A stretch of 28,181 bases of DNA from Bacillota bacterium (lineage in GTDB: Bacteria > Bacillota > Bacilli > Desulfuribacillales > Desulfuribacillaceae), in assembly GCA_023388635.1 (NCBI GenBank), contig JAEWFW010000063.1, forward strand, positions 1-28,181. Reading direction: 5' to 3'. Position numbers and translations under genes: made by a program. The notes beneath the pieces are model-generated. The model saw only the letters and a list, made by a program, of their open reading frames with translations. It had not been told where the DNA came from and searched no databases. Every line of letters begins with the position of its first letter. Within the stretch, counting starts at the first letter, position 1. Positions 15,775-22,826 of the stretch are shown here, one piece after another.

Positions 15775-15805
15775 AGGATATCACGTTCCCCAAGGGAACG
15801 GTCAA
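15775..15805 (-). promoter_or_regulatory. MerR-type promoter with 19-bp spacer and central dyad
   Basis: On the minus strand, -35 TTGACC (15805-15800) and -10 TATCCT (15780-15775) are exactly 19 bp apart. The spacer holds the perfect dyad GTTCCC-TTG-GGGAAC. Over-long spacers with a dyad between the boxes are the hallmark of MerR-regulated promoters, where the regulator twists DNA to align the boxes. It leads straight into the MerR gene. Confidence 0.85.
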
Positions 15806-15826
15806 CCCAGTATTATAGTATGGTAC

Positions 15827-15860
15827 AAAAAAAGCGAAAGCAATCTCTGCTTCCACTTTT
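15827..15860 (-). terminator. Intrinsic terminator of the FecE-like ATPase gene
   Basis: Minus-strand stem AAAAGTGGAAGCA / TGCTTTCGCTTTT (13 bp, two G-U pairs), ending in a run of T, 25 nt after the ATPase stop. It separates this gene from the MerR promoter. Confidence 0.8.
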
Positions 15861-15885
15861 ATAAACACCTGGATCAAATTGTACC

Positions 15886-16692
15886 TTACGCGCCGACCGC
15901 CGACAAGCGCACCAATTGATGTGGCAAACACAACGGAACTCCTGTCCGCGGGTCTGCTACGATATCCGCCTCTATGGCAAATACCTCTCTAAGCACATCT
16001 TGCGTCACGACTTCCATCGGTGAACCTTCGCTCACCACAGCTCCTGAACGGATGGCTACAATATGATGAGCAAACCTTGACGCATGGTTCAGATCGTGCA
16101 CGACCATGACGATTGTCCGTCCTTCTTCTTCATTTAACTTTTGCAACAAATGCAAAACTTCTAATTGATGTGCCATATCTAAGAAAGTCGTCGGTTCATC
16201 GAGAAACAGGATATCGGTCTGTTGGGCAAATGCCATCGCTATCCACGCCCGCTGCCGTTGACCACCGGACAATTGATCAACGGGACGGTCCGCAAATTGC
16301 GTCAGCCCTGTGACCTCAATACTCCACTGGATGACTTTGCGATCTTCTTCTGTCAGCGTACCCATGCCCTTTTGGTGGGGAAATCGTCCATAACTGATTA
16401 GCTCATACACTGTCAAACCATCCGGCGCCGTCGGATTCTGCGGCAAAATTGCCAATTGCTTAGCAACTTCTTTCGTTGATTTTGAATGGATGGACTCTCC
16501 ATCAAGCATGACTCCGCCGCCTTTAGGTTTTAACAGCCTTGCCATCGCCTTTAAAATTGTCGATTTGCCGGATCCGTTAGAGCCTACCAGTGCCGTAATC
16601 TTCCCTGTCGGTATCTCCAGATTCAAGTCCTTCACGATTAACGTCTCCGCATATCCTATATCTAATTGATGCGTATGCAATCTTTCAGCCAT
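15886..16692 (-). CDS. ABC transporter ATP-binding protein, FecE/FhuC (iron-siderophore) type
   Basis: This is a 268-residue ATPase with Walker A GSNGSGKST (about 37), Q-loop ILPQNP, signature LSGGQRQR, Walker B ILFLDEP and H-loop VHD. The run PTTFLDMAHQLEVL and the C-terminal MEVVTQDVLREVFAIEADIVADPRTG are diagnostic of the FecE/FhuC/BtuD group, which drives uptake of ferric siderophores, heme or cobalamin. ATG 16692, 9 nt after GGGAG, is preferred to TTG 16698. No permease or binding protein is adjacent, so it may serve permeases encoded elsewhere. A possible Fur box lies 57-75 nt upstream, supporting iron regulation. Confidence 0.9.
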   Translation of the reverse strand: MAERLHTHQLDIGYAETLIVKDLNLEIPTGKITALVGSNGSGKSTILKAMARLLKPKGGGVMLDGESIHSKSTKEVAKQLAILPQNPTAPDGLTVYELISYGRFPHQKGMGTLTEEDRKVIQWSIEVTGLTQFADRPVDQLSGGQRQRAWIAMAFAQQTDILFLDEPTTFLDMAHQLEVLHLLQKLNEEEGRTIVMVVHDLNHASRFAHHIVAIRSGAVVSEGSPMEVVTQDVLREVFAIEADIVADPRTGVPLCLPHQLVRLSAVGA

Positions 16693-16748
16693 ACTCAATC
16701 ACTCCCTGTATCTGTTTGAGCCGCAGACCCTATCTCCGTCTCATATTC

Positions 16749-16767
16749 GATATTGATTTTTATTCTC
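16749..16767. promoter_or_regulatory. Possible Fur box upstream of the FecE-like gene
   Basis: GATATTGATTTTTATTCTC matches the 19-bp Fur consensus at 14 of 19 positions by my alignment. It sits 57 nt upstream of the ATPase start. This A/T-rich region could give such a match by chance. Confidence 0.35.
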
Positions 16768-16844
16768 ATCTATTATCTCAAAGAATCACCTAAAAATCAA
16801 CACCTAATGAACTCGGCTAATTTATCGTGTGATCTTGTTCCCTA

Positions 16845-17996
16845 TCAATTATCATGAGAAAATGTCACCTCAAGCTCAACGATCTCCGAGCGGCTTCCCA
16901 GACGAATCGGCGGTCCCCAGACGCCATAACCGGATGTGACGACTGTATGCATCTGTTCCTTACGCTTATATCCCCAATCTAATTCATACATGCGCTGGGT
17001 GACGAAGTGGTTTGGAGCAAACTGACCGCGGTGTGTGTGACCGCATAACAATACATCAACGCCCGCATCCGATGCCTGATCGAGACGAAACGGCTGGTGA
17101 TCCATGACAATAATCGGCTTACCACTGTTGAGCCCTGTAACTAAACTGTCAATGGTGCGTCTTCCCTCAGCGTCCATAGTCTCTGCCGCTTTATCTTTCC
17201 TGCCGACGAGGTAGCAGCCGGCAACCTCAATCACTTCATCTTGTAAAACACGAATCCCGACTTTATCCATCATTTCCACGTATGTTGCAATCGTGCCTCC
17301 ATAATACTCATGATTGCCGAGCACGGCAAACACCCCATATTTCGCCTCAAGCCCTTGTAGCTGTTGATCCATGCGCTGTCGAATAAACGGTTCAATCCGA
17401 TCATCGAGAACATCGCCAACCATCAATACGAGATCCGGTTTGCGCAAATTGATGCTGTCGATCATCCGTTGTAAATGGCGCTTGCCGACAATATCGCCTA
17501 AATGAATATCAGACACAACGGCAATTTTTAATTTTGGCAAATCATCAGCCTGCTTATCAATGGCAATCGGATATTGGCGTGTCACTGTAGCCCAAGCATT
17601 GCGCGATCCCCATACAATAATCGACATTAGCACAAATGTGACAACGAAACCCGCTACCTTAATATAGTACGTCATATCGACGGGAAACTGAGCGAGTATG
17701 ACATATATAAGATCTGCGATTAGCAATAAAGCGATAGCAAACTCCAGCAGTGCGAAATAATACGCCCCCAACCATTTTAATCCTTGCTTGATTGGGTATA
17801 CATTTTTCATCCAGGGAATATACGCCATGAAATAGCCAACGGCTGCCAATGTGTATAGCAACCAAAAACCAGCTGTCGGAACAGCAGGCACCCACTGACG
17901 AACCCACAGCAGAAGATGCGCACCAATATATATAACAATCAAAGCATACATACTAATAATAGCTAAAAACATGATTGCTCTACGGGATGTCTTCAT
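16845..17996 (-). CDS. Membrane metallophosphoesterase, YkuE/YaeI-like
   Basis: This is a 383-residue protein from ATG 17996 (GAGGT 8 nt upstream). The frame extends to 18074, but that part has no site. Four or five membrane segments fill residues about 8-140. A calcineurin-like phosphoesterase domain follows, with all metal motifs: SDIHLGD, GDVLDD, GNHEYYGG, DHQPF and CGHTHRGQ. Relatives cleave phosphoesters at the membrane (UDP-diacylglucosamine in the LpxG/YaeI group). A Gram-positive cell has no lipid A, so the substrate here is unknown. It is the only gene between two terminators. Confidence 0.9.
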   Translation of the reverse strand: MKTSRRAIMFLAIISMYALIVIYIGAHLLLWVRQWVPAVPTAGFWLLYTLAAVGYFMAYIPWMKNVYPIKQGLKWLGAYYFALLEFAIALLLIADLIYVILAQFPVDMTYYIKVAGFVVTFVLMSIIVWGSRNAWATVTRQYPIAIDKQADDLPKLKIAVVSDIHLGDIVGKRHLQRMIDSINLRKPDLVLMVGDVLDDRIEPFIRQRMDQQLQGLEAKYGVFAVLGNHEYYGGTIATYVEMMDKVGIRVLQDEVIEVAGCYLVGRKDKAAETMDAEGRRTIDSLVTGLNSGKPIIVMDHQPFRLDQASDAGVDVLLCGHTHRGQFAPNHFVTQRMYELDWGYKRKEQMHTVVTSGYGVWGPPIRLGSRSEIVELEVTFSHDN

Positions 17997-18114
17997 AGAT
18001 TTACCTCGCAAACGTTCAATTTTTTCATCTTTTATTTTGACATAATTCGCAGTATAACATACATTTTTGTACATTATATGAACTGACGAGATAGATCAAT
18101 AGCAACAAAAATAA

Positions 18115-18140
18115 GAGACCATAACATATGTTATGGTCCC
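18115..18140. terminator. Perfect palindromic bidirectional terminator
   Basis: A perfect 22-bp palindrome (GACCATAACAT and its complement, 18117-18138) with T-rich flanks on both strands (TCCCTTTTATTT on plus, TCTCTTATTTTT on minus), about 40 nt past the stop of the FMN-binding lipoprotein gene. Confidence 0.85.
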
Positions 18141-18180
18141 TTTTATTTATGATATCCGGTAGATATCCCTTGTTAACTCA

Positions 18181-18711
18181 TTAGTTAGCAAGCGCTTGTT
18201 TCACAGCTTCGATAATACCTTTACTACTCATAGTGCAACCTGCGACTGTATCAACATCTGCTGATTGTGCAGCGACGATTGCCCCTGGAAGATTGTTAAT
18301 AGCATTATCAGAAATACCTGCTGTTTCACCATGGCTAAGGATTTTTACGTCAACGATTTTGTCGCCTTCTTTTGTAACTTGTACTTTGATAGGACCACCA
18401 AAACCGTTACCTTCACCAACTAACTCTTGAACTGCTGCTCCGTCAGCCTTAGGCTCTTCAGCCTTCGGTTCGTCAGCTTTTGGCTCGTCAGCTTTTGGTT
18501 CTTCAGCCTTTGGCTCTTCAGCTACTGGCTCTTCAGCTTTTGGTTCTTCAGCCTTTGGTTCTTCTGCTTTTGGTTCTTCAGCCTTTGGCTGTTCAACTAC
18601 TGGCTCTTGTACCGGTGGTACATCAGATTCTTCTGGAGCAGAGCAAGCCAATGCCATCATAGCGACCATTGCAAGCATAACAAGAACTGCTAATTTCTTT
18701 TGCATTTTCAC
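18181..18711 (-). CDS. FMN-binding-domain lipoprotein on a Pro/Glu/Lys-rich stalk
   Basis: This is a 176-residue exported protein. The lipobox ends at Cys 23 (ALAC). Residues 41-90 are ten 5-residue repeats of the EEPKA type, a rigid charged stalk long enough to reach into the cell wall. Residues about 95-176 are one FMN_bind domain (PF04205 type). DTVAGCTMSS (154-163) corresponds to the D-x-x-[ST]-G-A-T-x-[ST] flavinylation motif, with Ala for Ser/Thr and Cys for Ala, so ApbE-type covalent FMN attachment is likely but not certain. The layout recalls PplA of Listeria in extracellular electron transfer, which has two such domains. The start is GTG 18711, 6 nt after AAGGAGGT; ATG 18705 is possible. 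No apbE or dehydrogenase gene is nearby. Confidence 0.88.
   Translation of the reverse strand: MKMQKKLAVLVMLAMVAMMALACSAPEESDVPPVQEPVVEQPKAEEPKAEEPKAEEPKAEEPVAEEPKAEEPKADEPKADEPKAEEPKADGAAVQELVGEGNGFGGPIKVQVTKEGDKIVDVKILSHGETAGISDNAINNLPGAIVAAQSADVDTVAGCTMSSKGIIEAVKQALAN
18442..18591 (-). repeat. 15-bp tandem repeat encoding EEPKA units
   Basis: Ten in-frame 15-nt units code for residues 41-90 of the FMN-binding lipoprotein, with E/D and K/V variants (EEPVA, DEPKA). Near-identical units should be prone to slippage, so copy number may vary between strains. Confidence 0.9.
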
Positions 18712-18760
18712 AATTACACCTCCTTCTATTATTTGATGGAAAGACTCTCTTCCCTATGTA

Positions 18761-18834
18761 AGTTAGTACGCTAACTCACAAAAGTCTCTCTTAAAGAGAA
18801 ACTTAATAGCAGTTAAGTGTATAATAACACTTAA
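18761..18834. promoter_or_regulatory. Cluster of inverted repeats upstream of the FMN-binding lipoprotein gene
   Basis: Four dyads lie 50-123 nt upstream of the gene: AGTTAG-tacg-CTAACT (18761-18776), TCTCTT-a-AAGAGA (18787-18799), ACTTAA-tagcag-TTAAGT (18801-18818), and TTAAGTGT/ACACTTAA with spacer ATAATA (18813-18834), the last two sharing an arm. The last contains a -10-like TATTAT on the minus strand. This density suggests operators. The regulator is unknown. Confidence 0.5.
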
Positions 18835-18967
18835 CGAGTACATAATATATCACCGTTCTCGTAAAAAATCAATAGATTTTGTTGTAAATTTATAAAAAAA
18901 TACTACTTTCAAAATTGATATTTTTTATATACACATTGTATTTTTCGATAATTTCACAATTGAATCG

Positions 18968-19010
18968 AGATTCAGCCCCTTTTCCCAACAGCGGGAAAGG
19001 GGCTGAATCT
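18968..19010. terminator. Strong G+C-rich hairpin after the signal peptidase gene
   Basis: The arms AGATTCAGCCCCTTTTCCC and GGGAAAGGGGCTGAATCT pair over 18 bp with one bulged T and a 6-nt loop, 32 nt past the lepB stop. No strong T-tract follows on the minus strand, and only TGTCTTCT on plus, so it may act as a terminator or as an mRNA 3'-end stabiliser. Confidence 0.6.
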
Positions 19011-19041
19011 GTCTTCTAATATTCAATCACTCATTAATTAT

Positions 19042-19662
19042 TTAATACATTGTCATCTTATTAAACGGAAAAAAGCGCAGGACCACTTTCCCGATGACAT
19101 GATCAACCGGAACCGTACCAATCTGCCGGCTATCATAACTATTATTTCGATTGTCTCCCATGACAAACACATGGTCTTCCGGTACTGTAACGCTTTCAAA
19201 TGGGAACATCATAGCCTCTTTGATATACGGCTCCGACAATGGCTCTCCATTGCGGCATACTTCTCCATCTAAAAAGGAAATCGTATCGCCCGGTTTTCCT
19301 ATAACACGCTTAATCCAATATTTGGATTTCTCTGCTTTCGTTTGTGTGACCAACTGAATTAATGGGCTATCCATAAAGTCTTCCTGCAATGTTCTTTCTT
19401 GTTCAATATGGCTGTTAATAATCACTGCATCTCCATATTCGGGGATGCTTCCCAAATAGAATGGCGCTTTAAAAATAAATACCCGGTCACCGATTCTGTC
19501 TGCATCGTACTCGTCTGCTCCCTGAAATGTCGGCTCCATAGAACCGCCGTTTACGATATATGGCTGAAAGATAAAAATCGTGATCAATAAAGAAAGCGAG
19601 AGAACAATAACAAGGGATCGGGTATATAACAGTACATCTTTCATTACACTTTTGAAACTCAT
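19042..19662 (-). CDS. lepB: Signal peptidase I
   Basis: This is a 206-residue membrane-bound serine protease that removes signal peptides outside the membrane. One N-terminal transmembrane helix (about 14-35) precedes the catalytic Ser 41 in GGSMEPTF. The general-base Lys 118 is in YWIKRVIGKPGD, followed by VFVMGDNRNNSYDSR. ATG 19662 is preceded by GTAGGAGG. It is the single-span type common in Gram-positive bacteria (Sip-like). It is transcribed as a separate unit between serS and the FMN-lipoprotein gene. The export-heavy neighbourhood (several lipoproteins, DacA) suits it but shows no direct link. Confidence 0.95.
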   Translation of the reverse strand: MSFKSVMKDVLLYTRSLVIVLSLSLLITIFIFQPYIVNGGSMEPTFQGADEYDADRIGDRVFIFKAPFYLGSIPEYGDAVIINSHIEQERTLQEDFMDSPLIQLVTQTKAEKSKYWIKRVIGKPGDTISFLDGEVCRNGEPLSEPYIKEAMMFPFESVTVPEDHVFVMGDNRNNSYDSRQIGTVPVDHVIGKVVLRFFPFNKMTMY

Positions 19663-19913
19663 GGAAATCCTCCTACCCTATTTTTCGTATATAAACCATA
19701 ACAGCTTCTATCTCTATTAACAATCTTCTATAATACAGCATACCATACATTCTGCTTTCCATCATAAAATATTGTTTCCTATTTCATACATTGTATTTCC
19801 AAAGAGTACAAGAATGGTACAAGAATAGTGACTGTCACTCGAAAGAGAAAAGCCGCTATACTACATAAAAAGTAGCATGACGACTTTCAATTTCCTGAAT
19901 CAAAGTAAAGCGC

Positions 19914-21188
19914 TTAGCGAATGCAATCGACCCCACCCATATACGGGCGCAGTACTTCCGGAATGACGACAGAGCCGTCTGCCTGCTGATAATTTTCGAG
20001 AATCGCCGCGACGGTACGCCCAATCGCCAAGCCGGAACCATTCAATGTATGCACAAATTCCGGTTTCGCTGTCTCGTCACGACGGAAGCGAATCTTTGCG
20101 CGACGAGCTTGGAAATCTTCGAAATTACTGCACGAAGATATTTCTCTGTATGTATTATAACTCGGCATCCATACCTCAATGTCGTATTTTTTAGCGGCAG
20201 TAAAACCGAGATCGGCAGTACACATGCGTAATACTTGATACGGCAATTTTAACAACTGCAATACTTTTTCCGCATCCCTTACCAGAGATTCCAACTCATC
20301 ATAAGAATCCTCAGGGCGCACAAACTTCACCAGTTCTACTTTGTTAAACTGGTGCTGACGAATCAGCCCTCTCGTATCTCTACCGGCAGAACCCGCTTCC
20401 CGTCGGAAACATGCACTAAATGCCGCATACTTAATCGGTAGCTCTTGATTTGGTATTATTTCATCCCTATGTATGTTTGTTATCGGTACCTCAGCCGTAG
20501 GAATGAGGAAATACTCGCTATCCGACAGCTTAAATGCGTCCTCTTCAAATTTCGGCAATTGACCGGTGCCTATCATGCTTGTCCGATTGACAATATACGG
20601 TGGAAGCATCTCCAAGTAACCGTGTTCACTCGTATGCAAATCCAGCATAAAGCTGATCAGCGCTCTTTCCAGCCGTGCTCCTAGCCCTCTATAGAAGGCA
20701 AATCTTGCGCCTGTAACTTTGCCGGCAGTCTCAAAATCGAGAATCCCTAGATCAACGCCAATATCCCAGTGCGCCTTTGGTGAAAACGCGAAATTAGGTA
20801 GTTCACCTACTAAACGCTCGACGACATTGTCATCCTCTGATTCTCCTACCGGTACACTGTCATGGGGAATATTAGGGATTCCCAATAAAACTTGCTCCAG
20901 TTCGTCGTCTATACTCCGCAATTGCTCATCATAGGTTTTAATTTGTTGTGATACATCGCGCATCTCAATGATCAATTGCTCGGCATCTTCTTTATTTTTC
21001 TTTTTCGCTGCAACGGCTTCTGATACGACATTCCGTTGATTTTTCAACGCTTCGACTGCCACCAGTAATTCACGTCTTTGGACATCGAGTTCAAGAAAAC
21101 GATTTAAATCTCGTATATCTTCACCGCGTTTTGCCAACGCTTTTTTTACTTCATCCACGTCACCGCGTAAGCGCTTAGGATCTAACAT
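19914..21188 (-). CDS. serS: Seryl-tRNA synthetase
   Basis: This is a 424-residue class II synthetase that charges tRNA-Ser. The N-terminal domain carries the long antiparallel coiled-coil arm (about 30-100, rich in K/E/Q) that contacts the tRNA variable arm. Motif 2 (FRREAGSAGRDTRGLIRQHQF) and motif 3 (GSGLAIGRTVAAILENYQ) are intact. ATG 21188 lies 10 nt after AAGGAG; the TTG at 21197 abuts that site and is rejected. No T-box leader is seen upstream: the 150-nt gap holds only the dacA terminator. Its order after dacA matches the Bacillus origin region, without the intervening pdxS/pdxT. Confidence 0.97.
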   Translation of the reverse strand: MLDPKRLRGDVDEVKKALAKRGEDIRDLNRFLELDVQRRELLVAVEALKNQRNVVSEAVAAKKKNKEDAEQLIIEMRDVSQQIKTYDEQLRSIDDELEQVLLGIPNIPHDSVPVGESEDDNVVERLVGELPNFAFSPKAHWDIGVDLGILDFETAGKVTGARFAFYRGLGARLERALISFMLDLHTSEHGYLEMLPPYIVNRTSMIGTGQLPKFEEDAFKLSDSEYFLIPTAEVPITNIHRDEIIPNQELPIKYAAFSACFRREAGSAGRDTRGLIRQHQFNKVELVKFVRPEDSYDELESLVRDAEKVLQLLKLPYQVLRMCTADLGFTAAKKYDIEVWMPSYNTYREISSCSNFEDFQARRAKIRFRRDETAKPEFVHTLNGSGLAIGRTVAAILENYQQADGSVVIPEVLRPYMGGVDCIR

Positions 21189-21252
21189 ATTTATCAAACT
21201 CCTTATGGATTATTGTTCTTTTTACATTTTACCTTTTTATCTCATAAAAATA

Positions 21253-21278
21253 AAGCAGAGTATTAGATCTCTGCTCTA
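21253..21278 (-). terminator. Intrinsic terminator downstream of dacA
   Basis: Stem AGCAGAG/CTCTGCT with an 8-nt loop, followed in the minus direction by TTTATTTTT, about 60 nt after the dacA stop and before serS. Confidence 0.8.
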
Positions 21279-21339
21279 TCTTCTTAATAATCGTTCAAAA
21301 TACCTACATTATACACTAGTATTTACAATCTCAGCGTAT

Positions 21340-22662
21340 TTATTTATCCGTACCTTCTTTGGTGAAAATGCTGACGATTTTATCTGCAATGCCCTCGAAA
21401 ATCCCGAAAAAGGTATCTTTAATTCCGCGGAACAACAATCGAAAGAAACCGCCCTTTTCCACATCATCCTGCGCCACTAAATTGACTGCCTTGCCAACCA
21501 TCACGCCATCACGCTCATAGAACACTTTTCCTAAGACTGCATTGGCTTCAATCGGCGCTATAATGGACTCTTGCACTTCAATCACTTGTTTGTATTCCTC
21601 TTCTAAACCCTTCTCTACCACAATATCTAAATTTTCCGCTGCCAATAAAGTCAGCTCACGCTCTTTGCCTTTATCAATTTTGGCGACAGTCACAAGATCT
21701 TTACCGCGAACCATCGTGCGCTTTGCAAATTTTTCAAATCCGTAATTGAACAACCGCACTGTCTCATCTTGACGAATACGGTCAGTCTCTGCACCTAAAA
21801 TGACACTGATTAACCGCATTCCATCTTTTTCACCTGTCGCAGACAAGCAATTCATCGCTTCGTCGGTAAAACCCGTTTTTAAGCCATCAATCCAGTCATG
21901 ACGCAATAATAAATTATTGCGTGTCGGCATATCGACGCCGTTCTGAAATGTCGCAAATTTCGTACTTGTAAATTCCAGTATCCCCGGATGATTTTTGACT
22001 AATTCACGCGATATAATAGCGATGTCCATCGCCGACATCGTATGTCCATCAGGTTCATTGAAATTTGGATATTGCTCTATGTACGGAAGTCCTGTCACAT
22101 TCAGAAATCTCGTATTGCGCAGCCCTAATTCGCGCGCTTTATCGTTCATGAGATTGACAAATCCTTCTTCACTGCCTGCAATATGCTCAGCCAAAGCCAC
22201 CGCACAGTCATTGGCAGAATAAACAGCTACCGCTTGAAGCATATCCCGCAATGTCGCTTTTTCTCCATTGGCAAGAAACACCCGGGAACCGGTCATTTTA
22301 TGCGCCTTTTCACTGGCAATGACAATATCATCCCAAGAAGCATGTCCTTTTTCAATCGCTTCCATAATAATCAGCATTGTCATAACTTTCGTAACACTGG
22401 CAGGCGGCAATGATACGTCCCCATTACTTGCATATAACACTTGTCCCGTTTCTACTTCCATTAAAACGGCAGCACGCACTTGCAAATTCAACGGATCGTT
22501 GCCGGAGCTCTGCTCCACCGTACCTTGATTGGCATCTGCCGGTGTATTAGAATCCTCCTGTTGATCCTGGGGAGCCGCCGGCGCTTCCGCCAATACACTG
22601 GAAGCTGGTAATAAAGAAAAGACGAGTGTGACAACAAGCAATAGATGAACTAACTTTCTCAT
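21340..22662 (-). CDS. dacA: D-alanyl-D-alanine carboxypeptidase (PBP5-type)
   Basis: This is a 440-residue precursor with a signal peptide (about 1-26). The enzyme trims the terminal D-Ala from peptidoglycan pentapeptides. The catalytic motifs are S89-V-T-K92, S149-A-N151 and K262-T-G. A beta-rich PBP5 C-terminal domain (about 300-390) and an amphipathic membrane-anchoring helix (RLLFRGIKDTFFGIFEGIADK) follow. A Gln/Asp/Asn-rich linker lies between the signal peptide and the enzyme domain. ATG 22662, 9 nt after GGAGG, is preferred to ATG 22701, which has no site. It sits between guaB and serS, each gap carrying an intrinsic terminator, as near the B. subtilis origin. Confidence 0.96.
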   Translation of the reverse strand: MRKLVHLLLVVTLVFSLLPASSVLAEAPAAPQDQQEDSNTPADANQGTVEQSSGNDPLNLQVRAAVLMEVETGQVLYASNGDVSLPPASVTKVMTMLIIMEAIEKGHASWDDIVIASEKAHKMTGSRVFLANGEKATLRDMLQAVAVYSANDCAVALAEHIAGSEEGFVNLMNDKARELGLRNTRFLNVTGLPYIEQYPNFNEPDGHTMSAMDIAIISRELVKNHPGILEFTSTKFATFQNGVDMPTRNNLLLRHDWIDGLKTGFTDEAMNCLSATGEKDGMRLISVILGAETDRIRQDETVRLFNYGFEKFAKRTMVRGKDLVTVAKIDKGKERELTLLAAENLDIVVEKGLEEEYKQVIEVQESIIAPIEANAVLGKVFYERDGVMVGKAVNLVAQDDVEKGGFFRLLFRGIKDTFFGIFEGIADKIVSIFTKEGTDK

Positions 22663-22747
22663 ATCATTTATCCTCCCAAATCTGTTTATCTTAGATAGCA
22701 TACCACAACTAAAAGCATTCGTGAATGTACTTCATTTACCAGAAAGC

Positions 22748-22776
22748 AAAAAAAGAGGGTGATTCCCTCTTTTTTT
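22748..22776. terminator. Bidirectional intrinsic terminator between guaB and dacA
   Basis: AAAAAAAGAGGG and CCCTCTTTTTTT form a perfect 12-bp stem with loop TGATT, T-rich on both strands, about 50 nt after the guaB stop. Confidence 0.9.
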
Positions 22777-22826
22777 CATTCACTCTCTTTGGTTGCTTAT
22801 TTATTTTAGCAAAATACCTTGCAAAA

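Noticed and set aside
19806..19830. Short direct repeat GTACAAGAAT, two copies, between lepB and serS.
   Set aside because: Only two 10-bp copies in A/T-rich DNA, with no associated feature.
21198..21340. T-box leader for serS.
   Set aside because: The conserved T-box sequence is absent; the gap contains only the dacA terminator.
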